Both the position numbers and the translations under genes were made by a program. A stretch of DNA of 64,000 bases from Isoetes taiwanensis (taxonomy: Eukaryota; Streptophyta; Lycopodiopsida; Isoetales; Isoetaceae), in contig JAJEKV010000114.1 in the NCBI GenBank assembly GCA_021234155.1, positions 1,191,654 to 1,255,653 on the forward strand, in the 5' to 3' direction. Every line of letters starts with the position of its first letter. Position 1 is the stretch's first letter. Shown here piece after piece: positions 54,198-64,000 of this stretch. The notes beneath the pieces were generated by a model that saw nothing but the letters and a program-made list of their open reading frames with translations, had not been told where the DNA came from and made no database searches.

Positions 54198-55556
54198 AAA
54201 AACAAAGTAGTAGAGGCATCCTGGGCTAAGTGCATCAAGCCTATGGCAGCTGGTGGCCTTGGAATGTTGGATTTTCGTATTCAAAGTCAGGTCATGATCT
54301 TAAAGTTCATTTGGAGGCTCCTCCTTGGTAAAGACGACTCTAGGTTGGTGTGGCAATCACTTCTGCGGTATCTCCCCTTTCATAAGACAACTATCAAGCC
54401 TAGTCTGCTGTGGGCTTTGTTGTACCCTCTACATCCATATTCAAATGCTTCCCCATTCCTTAATGGTCTGCTTGCTTCCTGGGATGCGGTTAAATCTTTA
54501 TTCCATGTTAATCCCCAAGCTTGTGCTTCGTTGTCAATGTCATGCTGGTGGCTTCCCTTGCAAGGTATGCATGATCAACAGCCTTTATGTGCACTTGTAC
54601 ATCCAAAGACCCAACGGCATTGGCGGCTAGCTGGGGTTTTAATGATTGTAGCTTGGTATGATTCTGGTCATTTTTTGGCATGGGAGGCTTTTCAGACGAG
54701 ATTTCTGTTATACAGATGGGATCAGCAAATTTGGGCTGAGGTGGCTGATTTTTTGCCATCCATTATGTAGCAACCACAGACTGATGTGCCCATTTGGATA
54801 TATGATGCACGTGTTAAGCCAGAAAAGTTTGTTTCTTCTACGTACACGCTGCTTTTGGATTGTGAGCTTCTCCCCCCATCCCGGCAGTGGCATCTTCAGG
54901 TTCCTCAACCACAGTGGAAAAGTATTTGAATGTGGACATGGGATAAACTGCTCCACCCTAAAGTGTCAGCGATGCGATGGCAAATTCTCCATAGATGTGT
55001 TCGAGTAGATGTCTTGGTTCACAAGATGAAACCTAGAATCTCACATCGTTGCCCTCTCTGTGGCCAACGTGTTGAAACTATTGAACACTTCTTCTTCTTG
55101 TGCGATCATTTACGACTTGCTTGGGTGTGGTTGTTCACTCTTTTCAGTGTGTCTCTCACTAGCCAGGAGATCCTACTTGCACTTTATCCCCCTGTTTGGC
55201 CTAATTTGCATAAGCGGGCATTTCATCTTGCTTCTAGTTGGATTTTGTGGGCTATCTGGAAGAGGCGACGTTTGTGTATTTTTCAAGGTGCACACAGCTC
55301 TGATCAGCAGCTTCTTTGTTGTGCTCAGCAGAAGATCACTAAAACTTTGTTGCTCATCTCTAGCTGATGATAAAAAAGAGATAATTTGCAGACGTATTTA
55401 CGGTGTTTCTTTTATGCATAGACGAGTGTTTGTGCCTAGTTGGGTCAGCCTATCCACTAGGGTTTTATTCTTGTCTATGCATTGTGTATTGCGCCTTTGT
55501 TCTTGTCAATAAAAAGAGTATCACGTCCTTCAAGAAAAAAAGAATAGAAAACAAAG
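54198..55556 (+). mobile_element. LINE E, 5'-truncated L1-type
   Basis: Related to LINE D but diverged. The left boundary is near AATAAAAACAAAG (54195-54207), and AATAGAAAACAAAG is found at 55543-55556 after AAGAAAAAAAG, a probable target-site duplication with one indel. The poly(A) is short and interrupted. Confidence 0.7.
54230..55365 (+). pseudogene. LINE E ORF2 C-terminus with zf-RVT domain
   Basis: GGLGMLDFRIQSQVMILKFI (the GGLGxxD motif after the reverse transcriptase), SCWWLPLQGMHDQQPLCALV, KVSAMRWQILHRCVRVDVLV, then CPLCGQRVETIEHFFFLCDH and ASSWILWAIWKRRR. Stops at 54770 and about 54928 interrupt it. Order and motifs match LINE D over its whole length. Confidence 0.8.
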
Positions 55557-55559
55557 AAA

Positions 55560-57140
55560 CAAGGCTTAGTTTTTTATCTAGAACATTGAATAACAGACAG
55601 ACTGCAAAAGGGAGATGGAAGAGCTAAGTAATAATGGAGAAGAACCATTTTATCCTTCTAGAGACAATGTTATTAAATGAAGTGATATCGACCTACAGGT
55701 CTTTTTAACGATATAAGTATCATTTGTCACTCGCTGTTAGGTTAGGTTAATACGTTAATTAACTGGAACTTGTTTTCACACTGACACTTAAGTTATACTG
55801 GTTAAGTCAACTTTGATTAAATTTTAATTGCGACTAACTTAACAAGGTCGACTTTCCTAGTGAAGTTGGTTATATTAAAATTTTAACCGAGCTTTCTTTT
55901 TCCAGCAAAATTAAGGGGAAAGTTAAATGATCTATAATAGATCCACTTAATTTTTTCCTATTCTAGTTAGCTATTAACTTAATGGAATAAGTTAATGGAA
56001 TAATGGGAAAAGGAAGAAAAAATAAACCTGTTAGATTAAGGAAGAGAATGAATGTTTATTTTGAGGAAAAAAATTCGGCAAACGAAATAGGAATGATCAC
56101 GGTGAAGGAGCTCATGGTTGCTTGTGCAGGTTGAGAAGCCGTAACGCATCAAAAGCACAAGCAAGCTCCCCTTTTTTCTGATGCAGATTGAATTTATTAT
56201 CACTTTGTATTAGTCCCCTTTGTTTTTTCATCCAATTGCCTTTGCTACCATTCCCATCATTTTGTATCAGTCTTCAAACTACTCTCCATTTCAAAGATTG
56301 TAGGTGCCGTTGTTCCGCCAAACAGAATGGTAACTATATAGTAACCCGCATCTTTCTTTTTGACCGCTCACAACTATTCCGGGAGGTGTCCCATCTTGAA
56401 TGAAATACCACTCTCTCGTCTAAGGGTGTCTAACTGATCAAGGACCCCGCATGGTGGGTGGTTTATCTGGGGCGGATGCCTCCTAAAGAGTAATAGAGGT
56501 GCGCAAAGGTAAGCTCATCAGCGTGCAAATTGAATCATAATCCTCAGGGTAAAGACTAATTTGAGGTGCACGAAGAACAACATGAAACAACGGTATTTCA
56601 TTATTTGTTCTTTGTTCTTTGTTCTTATTTATTTGATGTATAGATCTCTGTTCTAGTTTTAGTATTGATGGAGAAGTTGTAACCGACAGCAAGCCATTGG
56701 TGAAGAGCAAGAAGTTGAATTTGAGATTGATGTGGCTGGTCCATCTATAAGTGCAAAGAGAAAATGATCAAGAAATTGGAATCTTGACGAGGCACACTTG
56801 CTTTTGGATTTGAAAAAGGAGGAATGGCTGATTTATGATCAACTTTTCTGTCTTCTAGTATTGCCTCCGCAAAATCCGCAAGATCTAGTGCAAGCTTAAC
56901 AATTTGTATATAAGAACTTCCAAATGAAATACAAGTATATATTTACTAGATCAACATTAGTAACCCCAACTTCAGAAGTATATATCATGTATATATGAGA
57001 TTAGCATATAATGAGGATGTCTACATAAATTCTTGCATAAAAAACATATGTTATGTTTTTTAGATGATTTGATAGTGATTTAATGTAGACTTCCTTTTTG
57101 GGCTCCTTGTGATACTGAACACAATAAAAGAAAATATTAA
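55560..57140. other. No intact gene; one possible coding relic
   Basis: AT-rich. Near 56697-56845 the plus strand reads GEEQEVEFEIDVAGPSISAK, a stop, then RNWNLDEAHLLLDLKKEEWL, which resembles the start of a Myb/SANT-like DNA-binding domain of transposon-associated proteins. Too short and damaged to be sure. Confidence 0.25.
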
Positions 57141-57143
57141 ATA

Positions 57144-57172
57144 CTAGTAATGGGTGCCCGGCGTTGCCGGGC
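57144..57172 (-). mobile_element. Helitron-type 3' terminus (minus strand)
   Basis: Minus strand: hairpin GCCCGGC-AAC-GCCGGGC, eight bases, CTAG, then T. The stem is identical to that at 14600-14628, so both belong to one family. The body would extend to higher coordinates; no 5' end was identified. Confidence 0.6.
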
Positions 57173-58322
57173 ATAAATACGTTTTTATTGTAAGAATTGA
57201 ACTTAATTCCTTGCATTTGTAGATGATGTTGTCTCTTGTTCCATTTGGATAAGTAGTTATGTCTTCCTCACTTTAGTTATATAAATACAGGGGTGGATAA
57301 TAAAATGATATCGTTTTAACATTACAAATCAGAGGAGATATTAACTTTGGGGTCATTTTGTATTGACTTGTTTTGGCTGGGTCATTGGAGATGATACTAA
57401 AAAAGGGGTATTAATTTATATTTTGTGTTGACTTGCTTTGGAATTGGACATATGCAATGTGAAAATTGTTCTTGTGTCAAATTTTTATAACCTAGGTAAT
57501 GTAATGATATGGAAAGCCAAAAGTGAACTTTAGACAAATTCTAAAGGAAAGTAGAGGCATAGGTCCGTGCCTCTCAAATATTGGATGAATATGTGGAGCA
57601 GATATCATGTATGATTACTAAGTTTTCTCCAGCATTGTCAAGCCTTTGGCAACAAAGTCCTACATTAGAGTCGGTATATTGGGGTGGGGTAGGGGATGAA
57701 ACAACATCAACTTGATTTTCATAGTATAGTAGTTCAGATAATTCTGTCGATTAAAATTTGATTTTAGGTTTTGAAGGGAGGGGAGGTGAGATGAAAGCGT
57801 GAAGGTTTTATTAAAATTCCATTGGCGAGGATACTTGGAATTTGATCTTTCCATGAGATGCAGATGGATTGGACAGGGAATTTAAGTTTTGTAAATTTTG
57901 TTTGCAGACATTGTTCCTTCAAAACGTTGCCCACTGCATGTACTCCAGAATATGTTGCCCACTACATGTACTCCAGAAGTGGGCAAGTACTCCAAAATAA
58001 AGTAGATGATAGTTATGTAGAGAAACTTGATGTAGTATAAATTTATTTGGCACTAAAAGAAAGCGACACATGAATATAAAAATTAAAAAATTTGCTTTTA
58101 TAATGCATTAATAATTGTATACTTCAATCCTAATTGAAGAGTTGAAAGTTGACTTCAATATAATATTTGAGTTATTTGGGCATAAGTAGTTGTATACTTC
58201 GATCCTAATTGAAGTTATTGTCGAGAGTTAAAAAAGACTTCAATCTAGATGGAGTTCTTTGTAAGAGACTAACATTTGAGAGTAATTTGATTGTTGTAGA
58301 TTGAACCAAGTTAATCTGTCTA

Positions 58323-58459
58323 GCTCCTTCCAAAAAGGCCACTACATGACGCAAGGTAGAGATGTTAAGCTCCTTCCAAAAAGGCCACTACATGATGCAA
58401 GGTAGAGATGTTAAGCTCCTTCCAAAAAGGCCACTACATGACGCAAGGTAGAGATGTTA
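58323..58459. repeat. Three tandem copies of a 46 bp unit
   Basis: GCTCCTTCCAAAAAGGCCAC then TACATGACGCAAGGTAGAGA TGTTAA, repeated exactly three times with one substitution (ACGATG in the middle copy). Nearly perfect, so recent. 57180-58320 contains nothing gene-like. Confidence 0.95.
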
Positions 58460-58817
58460 GACGTAAAGCTAACAATTTATTCACATTAGGCATGACAACA
58501 TGCAAGTTGTTCAAATGCAAGGTATAATATTCGAATTCTCTCACGAAATTATTGCAAAATTAAGATCTATATGAATTGTATTGTGCATCTAATTACTCTC
58601 AACAGAATATAAACGTTATGGATGCAAGGGGGCGTACAAACAAATCTCTTCCATTTTTCCAAATACACTTTTTGACTCAACAATCATGAAAGCCCGACAA
58701 TTATGACAGCCCAAGGATTTTTTTTGCTATGGACTCTTTTGTGATCAATGCAGATCTCAATATGCCTTACATAGAGCTTAAGATTTTGATGAAACTCATT
58801 GAGCCTTTGCCTCCAAA

Positions 58818-59890
58818 AAGCTAGGTTATCCTATCAAGTGCCTGCAACAAAGCTACTGAACTGAACACAATGTTCATGCTAAGAAATTGGTCGGGGTTAG
58901 GTGTAGCATTGACGGCAACTTATACTATAAAAAACGAATAGAGAGGAAAAATGTAATGACTCTTAAGAAACTTTGTGTGTGGCCAATCAACTACATTCTT
59001 CCTCCCACTTTCTTGGCTATAAAACATAACGTAAAACAACCCAATCATCAGTATTTAAATAGCATGAATGGATTGAATCATATAAGCTGATACAAAAATG
59101 AACAAAGAGGAAATGGATACGAAAGACTCATAGTTAACTATGTCTGCAGACAATCTTATAAGCTGATACAAAAATGAACAAAGAGGAAATGGATACGAAA
59201 GACTCATAGTTAACTATGTCTGCAGACAATCTATTGCATTCTTGCTTCCAATGGATAACAAAGACTCATATGGAACTTTGTGTGGATGTGTCTAATAAAA
59301 TGACCTTCCATTAGAATCTTTACCATCAGATGTTTTTGTGGTCTAACCTTGCTATACATATCTCCAAGAGTCGTATCCACAGCGAGCGCAGCAAATGAAC
59401 AAAAGATGTAAAGAAAATAAAGCAGCAAAAGTGAAAATGACCAAGAAGAAATCATAGAACATTGATCATATCATAGCCGCATTATAGTTGCATTCAAACG
59501 TGAAGAAATTCTCATAAGAATGCAATCTAAATATGCTATTTAAGAACTTTGCTCAATGACATATAGATCATAAGCCCAAAAAGCGAGGTTATCTTATCAA
59601 GTGCCTGTAACAAAGCTATTGGACGAAACAAAGTGTTCATGCTAAGGAATTAGTCTGGGCCAGGTGTAGCATTGAAAGCAACTTATAATATAAAAAATAA
59701 ATAGATAGAGAGGAAGAGAGTAATGATGGCTCATAGGGAACTTTTGTGTGGGGCCAATCTACTGCATTCTTCCTCCTGCGTTTTTGGTTATAAAAGGTAA
59801 TGTAGAACAACTCATTCATATGATAGCATAAAGGAATTGAAGCATATATAACTTGATATAAAAATAAACAAAGAGAGGAAATGGAGATGG
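58818..59890. repeat. Diverged ~300 bp duplication, about 760 bp apart
   Basis: 58818-59130 and 59579-59890 share GGTTATCCTATCAAGTGCCT / GGTTATCTTATCAAGTGCCT, GTTCATGCTAAG, GGTGTAGCATTGA, the words around CATTCTTCCTCC and AAAAATGAACAAAGAGGAAA. Between them, 59081-59156 is perfectly duplicated in tandem as 59157-59232 (76 bp). No gene is recognised. Confidence 0.85.
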
Positions 59891-60329
59891 AAGACATGTT
59901 TTTTGTGGTCTAACCCTTCGATACAGATCTCCACATTGGAAATTGTCATAAGGATGCAATCTAAATATGCTATCTTCATATGATGGAAACATCCAAACAT
60001 GTAAATAGTTATAATGAAGTTGTAAGTAGGATCATCTATTTCTAGAGCTAAATAATAGAACTGGAATTACCTAATCCAATGCATCCTTATTAGGAGATGT
60101 AGAAGTTGCTAAGACTTTGTACATGATTTCGAGCTGCATAATAGCAAAGTACGCACATGACTTACTTGAGTTGCAACAGGCCCGCAACAACATAGACAAA
60201 CTTTCCTGCTATTTTGCTCATCAAAATGTCTTTGAAAACTAAAGATACACAAATATAACGATGCCTTATAGATCAATCAAGAGTAATGTCTGTAGAGGTA
60301 AACGATAATTTTAGAGAAGCCAAGTAATT

Positions 60330-60650
60330 ATTTACATAGAGAAAACAAATGCAAAGTACTCCAAAGAAGGAAGATGGAGACTTCTGCTGCATTTTTCAAT
60401 CCTGAGAATGACAGAGAGAAGGAGAAACCTCAAATACCTTAGTGATTATGCTTGAAAGGCCTGCGAAGTTATAAATTGTACCTCCTACTTGTCATCATGT
60501 AGTAATGTCTGCAGAGAGCCAAGTACTTATCTGCATAAAAAGAAAAAAAATGCAAACTACTCCAAAGAAGGGAGAAGATGGAGCTTTTGCTGCATTTTTG
60601 CAATTCTAAGAATGACAAAGAGAGATAAAGAAATCTCAAATACCTCAGAT
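60330..60650. repeat. Diverged ~110 bp duplication
   Basis: TGCAAAGTACTCCAAAGAAG (60350 region) and TGCAAACTACTCCAAAGAAG (60551 region), both followed by GATGGAG, CTGCATTTTT, AATGACA and CTCAAATACCT. Each copy ends in a minus-strand donor-like AGGTATTTGAG. Confidence 0.75.
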
Positions 60651-60810
60651 AGTCTGAAATTGCTTTTATTAAATGAGGCCCCACTTCTATAGTGGCTTCC
60701 AACTGCCTAAGAGTAGAAACATGGCAATTAGAAAGATTGGAAAGGCTGGCTTTGCAAATCCACAAAGCTCTATACAACAGAGCAAAAACCCCTCTTTCAA
60801 TATGGAAAGC
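60644..60810 (-). other. Candidate exon, unrecognised protein
   Basis: Bounded on the minus strand by ATCATTATTGCAG and GTATTTGAG. The 167 nt frame reads AFHIERGVFALLYRALWICK, ASLSNLSNCHVSTLRQLEAT and IEVGPHLIKAISDYL, helical in character. A further coding-like block on the same strand (about 60980-60850) reads ALARTLAIDIIRHCMPWNSY but ends in a stop before any donor. Probably a gene fragment; family unknown. Confidence 0.35.
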
Positions 60811-61783
60811 CTGCAATAATGATTGATGAATCAAGCATGATGAATAAGAAATACATCTTCAATTTTGATAGTTTATCACAGCACGGGAACACTGTCTAAA
60901 ATAAGAATTCCAAGGCATACAATGACGGATGATATCTATGGCCAAGGTTCTAGCAAGAGCTATAAAAGAAGCACTACATAGAATTTAGGGCGGTGCATCT
61001 GAACCAATTAGAGACAAAGCATTTAGAGGAAATCTACGATTACCCAGAGGATCCTCCACACGTCTTCCATGCCAGACAAAACATCTAGAGGAAAAACTAC
61101 CATTACCCTGCGGAAATCCCCCACACGTCTTCCCTACCTTCCTTCCTTCCTGCCGTTCAGAGTTCTTCTGCGCCAAAATCCACGAAGATCATTTTTGGCT
61201 TCATGATTTTTGGCTAACCAGGAATGTTTTGCGGATATGGCATGCATGCATCGCCTGATAAACTACTATTTCTGTCTTCCACACGCGTCTCATGTATCGA
61301 AATCAAAATCCATGCCTCCATTATCCGTATGAAAACCTGAATCCAAAAATCTTACCAATAAGTGATTTTTGGTATATCGGAATTATTTTCCAGTAGCCAA
61401 AACCCATAAAACCTTAGGAAATAAAGTTAAAAAAAATTCCAAAAATGTTTTGGGCCAGACCGGAAAATCCCAAATTAACAATATTGATAATTGATAATGA
61501 TAATTGATAATGCTTGTCCACGTCACAAATAAAAAAAATGCTTACATGAAAAAACTTGTGCCAATCGTGAGACTTAAGACATATAAGCTCCATAGTGGAC
61601 GAGAATGCTCCCCTTAAGGCGTAACTAGTTGGCATGCAAAGGGTTTTGAGATCATCAAGGACTCCCCTTTGATCACTATCTAAACCACATTTAGAGCATA
61701 GCTTTCATTATGAAGCCATGCTTTCTTCTTTTTATTTGTCAACTTGAGATCCATCCTCGCACTTATCGTGTCATTCTAAATAA

Positions 61784-62227
61784 ATGTCTCAGAAAGAAGT
61801 TTCCCACATTCTTGATATGCATCGGATCAAGAACGTGTTGAATCAAAATGCCAGTCCAATGCAGGAGTTCATAAAAGATCGATTTTATGCAACATTATCG
61901 CTTGGAAGTCGTATAATGTCATCAGTAGATGTATTTGTCGCTGTGAAATCCATGAGGTTAGCTAATGATTTGCATCGAAACATCAACTTCAACCCTGGAA
62001 GCAATGGGAAATGGTGTTCTATTTTCTCAGGGACATTCTTACCTTGCATATCATTTTTGTGCCTAGAGGCATTGCATACCATGCAATGCATAGTTTTGCT
62101 ATATTCTTCAGGTTGTTATTCTTTACATGTTCTTATTAGGGTTCTATTAAGGCATTATATCGCACTTAAAACATACACGATGTCGCACCTTCAACGCAAT
62201 GTCGCATGTGCTACGCTCAACGTTTAA
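61784..62227 (+). CDS. Unrecognised 147-residue ORF
   Basis: Starts MSQKEVSHILDMHRIKNVLN, has a hydrophobic middle (SGTFLPCISFLCLEALHTM) and ends SHLQRNVACATLNV. No domain, promoter or splice evidence. The 3' part overlaps a short duplication (CGCATGTGCTACGCTCAACG and CGTATGTGCTACGC at about 62202 and 62264). Possibly spurious. Confidence 0.2.
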   Translation: MSQKEVSHILDMHRIKNVLNQNASPMQEFIKDRFYATLSLGSRIMSSVDVFVAVKSMRLANDLHRNINFNPGSNGKWCSIFSGTFLPCISFLCLEALHTMQCIVLLYSSGCYSLHVLIRVLLRHYIALKTYTMSHLQRNVACATLNV

Positions 62228-62449
62228 CATACAACGAGACACATCGCACTGTCAACGAGATGTCGTATGTGCTACGCCTATTGTTTTATCTGTGATTTGG
62301 CGTTTCATGAGGTTTGAAAGAAGTCAAGGAATGTTGCGAGCATCTAATGAGATTTCAGAGAATTTAAGCAAAGTTAGGGTATGCCCTTTTGGAGCAATAG
62401 GCAGTTTCTACTCAGTCTATCTCAGCCCATGACTATTTTTTTATAATAA

Positions 62450-63385
62450 CGAAACTTTACGACCATCAAAATGGCTTTGGCCCTTCCGTCTGATCGTCTC
62501 CGCATGTTCAAGAATGCCTTCAAGTGAACGTGAAATTTAAAAAAAGTTCAATGTTCAAAAGAATTATCTAAACTTTACATTTGAACTTATTAAGCTTAAA
62601 CTCAAATGCCTAAAAAGGACCCTAAGTTTATAAAATCATTCTGCAATTCCAGTTCAAGTTACACTATGCCCCTTTCTAGCATGTGCAATTTACTATATCT
62701 CTGCCCATGACTCTTTAGTAATCTAATAACCAAACTTTACTTCCATCAAATGGACTATTGATATCTCCATGATTCTAATCATCTTGACATGCTCAAGAAT
62801 GTCTTATGCACCGTTCCAACTAGGCTGTTGCGATAAATTTCTTGCACATATTATTAACCTACTTAGATAGCATCCACATCTGGGATACTAAAACAATGGA
62901 GATGGAGAAATGATATACCATATTGTTGATCTATTGCTCAAATGTTTGCAGTGGTAATTTCAAGTAAATATTGTTTGTTATTGAAACTTGGTGATCAATT
63001 TTACATAAACGAAGGTAGAGAGGAATCTATTTCTGATGTTTCTTAGCATATATTTAAACCAGTAATAGTCTTGTCGATAGTCACTTGATTTTGTGGTGAG
63101 ATTTGAGGCATGTACCTCATAGAGCCCTCTCTACCTTTGCAATGAAATGGCGTGAGCTCGTTGTTTCGCAGCAAACATTTAACTATTCTCGCTCATGTCT
63201 GTTTCCTATCACATACAAGTCCTACTTAACGCATTTGACCTAAAAAACATTTGCTCTTCAAGCTACAAAACTTTGTAATGTATTTGCTTGCCCTAAGGGC
63301 CTTTTTTTGATCCCCTTTTTCTCGTTTAACCGAACCCAACACACGGGGTCATGGTTAATGGTTGGTTCTCATATCATGGTATGGT
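62450..63385. other. No gene recognised; upstream region of the PPR gene
   Basis: AT-rich without coding blocks. A short (GGTAT)n run (ATGGTATGGTATGGTATGG) at about 63376-63394 spans the proposed PPR start codon. Confidence 0.4.
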
Positions 63386-64000
63386 ATGGTATGGCGGGTA
63401 GCTAAGCCCACGAAAAGCAAAGAGAAGTATCAACTTCTAAAATATGTATGCAGCAGTACCATATGTTCTGGTCAGACATGTTTTAGGTCATTAGATCACG
63501 GCAGAGAACAATGCATAGTTCCAATCTTTCGAAAGGGGAAGTTTGATCCGGCTGTAACTAAGATTGCAGCAGAGATTAGGAGGTGTGGCAGCAGCAAAAC
63601 CGTATTGGAAGGTAAGAAGATTCACGATCATGTTATAAAAAGTGGGTTAAACCAGGACAGATTCTTAAATAATCTTCTCATACAGATGTATGGGAAGTTT
63701 GGTGTTATGGGGGCAGCTAGAACAGTTTTTGAGGAGATGCCAGATCGGAATTCCTTTTCCTGGAATTTGCTGATTGGGGCTTATCTCCAACATGGACATT
63801 TTGAGGAAGCTCTTATGTTGTTCAAGAGAATGCAGAGAAAAGATGTAGTGGCATATAATACCATGATTAGTGCTTATGCCTGTAGAGGTAACCTGAAGGA
63901 GGCCCTCCAGCTCTTTGAGGATATGCCTGAACCAGATGTTGTATCCTGGACTACTATGATTACAGGTTATACACAACAGGGGCAGCTAGATGAGGCACTT
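63386..64000 (+). CDS. PLS-class PPR protein, N-terminal part (runs off the window)
   Basis: The frame is open from a stop at 63356 to the window end. The first ATG in frame is 63386 (MVWRVAKPTKSKEKYQLLKY), though translation could begin elsewhere since this start lies in a simple repeat. PPR text begins near residue 50: FDPAVTKIAAEIRRCGSSKT, LEGKKIHDHVIKSGLNQDRF, LNNLLIQMYGKFGVMGAART, VFEEMPDRNSFSWNLLIGAY, then EEALMLFKRMQRKDVVAYNT, EALQLFEDMPEPDVVSWTTM and ITGYTQQGQLDEAL. The L-, P- and S-type repeats alternate as in organelle RNA-editing or RNA-processing factors. No frame damage over 205 codons. Target RNA and organelle cannot be told from this part. Confidence 0.85.
   Translation, partial: MVWRVAKPTKSKEKYQLLKYVCSSTICSGQTCFRSLDHGREQCIVPIFRKGKFDPAVTKIAAEIRRCGSSKTVLEGKKIHDHVIKSGLNQDRFLNNLLIQMYGKFGVMGAARTVFEEMPDRNSFSWNLLIGAYLQHGHFEEALMLFKRMQRKDVVAYNTMISAYACRGNLKEALQLFEDMPEPDVVSWTTMITGYTQQGQLDEAL

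Overview
The window looks like gene-poor, repeat-rich nuclear DNA of a land plant with a large genome. Support comes from spliced GT-AG genes, a PLS-type pentatricopeptide repeat (PPR) gene, and relics of plant families (ALFIN-like, patellin, Pumilio). There is also a PROTODERMAL FACTOR 1 (PDF1)-like gene and many non-LTR retrotransposons, Helitron ends and foldback elements. A fern or another seed-free lineage is my best guess; that is inference, and I cannot name a species. Only two loci look like intact host genes: the two-exon PDF1-like gene (35105-36024, +) and the 5' part of a PPR gene that runs off the right edge (63386-64000, +).

Layout. 0-10.5 kb: short repeats and two diverged promoter-like cassettes (2.5-3.6 kb). 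Next is a broken transposase-like gene on the minus strand (3.7-5.2 kb, VGHTHDDID motif). A TATA box and a decayed multi-exon gene on the plus strand follow (6.0-10.2 kb). This part is dotted with eight copies of a GC-rich palindrome. 10.5-19.7 kb: relics (coiled-coil exons, ALFIN-like, Ty1/copia reverse transcriptase, PPR) and a Helitron 3' end. 19.7-23.1 kb: LINE copy A (minus) with a ~550 bp foldback element inside it. 23-35 kb: a polypurine tract, a Helitron-type 5' end followed by a Pumilio fragment, a tandem array of palindromes (28.26-28.7 kb), a ~205 bp-arm inverted repeat (30.84-31.47 kb), a patellin fragment and a plus-strand Helitron 3' end.

35-41 kb: the PDF1-like gene, a 905 bp tandem duplication, a ~1.9 kb degenerate GAATCT array, a 1.0 kb element with inverted ends and a 42 bp-arm hairpin. 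41.1-43.4 kb: LINE copy B, holding the 5' half (ORF1 plus endonuclease). 46.1-50.9 kb: a tandemly amplified cassette containing tRNA-Pro-derived relics, split by LINE copy C. 51.6-55.6 kb: a PPR fragment and two 5'-truncated L1-type LINEs (D, with a clear target-site duplication, and E). 55.6-63.4 kb: local segment duplications, another Helitron 3' end and unassigned fragments. 63.4-64 kb: the PPR gene.

Most of the window is mobile DNA in layers: foldback in LINE A, LINE C in the tRNA-derived cassette, gene fragments beside Helitron ends. LINEs A, B and C are one family (coiled-coil/RRM-type ORF1; APE endonuclease, reverse transcriptase and a C-terminal Cys/His motif in ORF2). At two complete 3' ends and two tail-only stubs, the shared tail abuts a different short tandem repeat.
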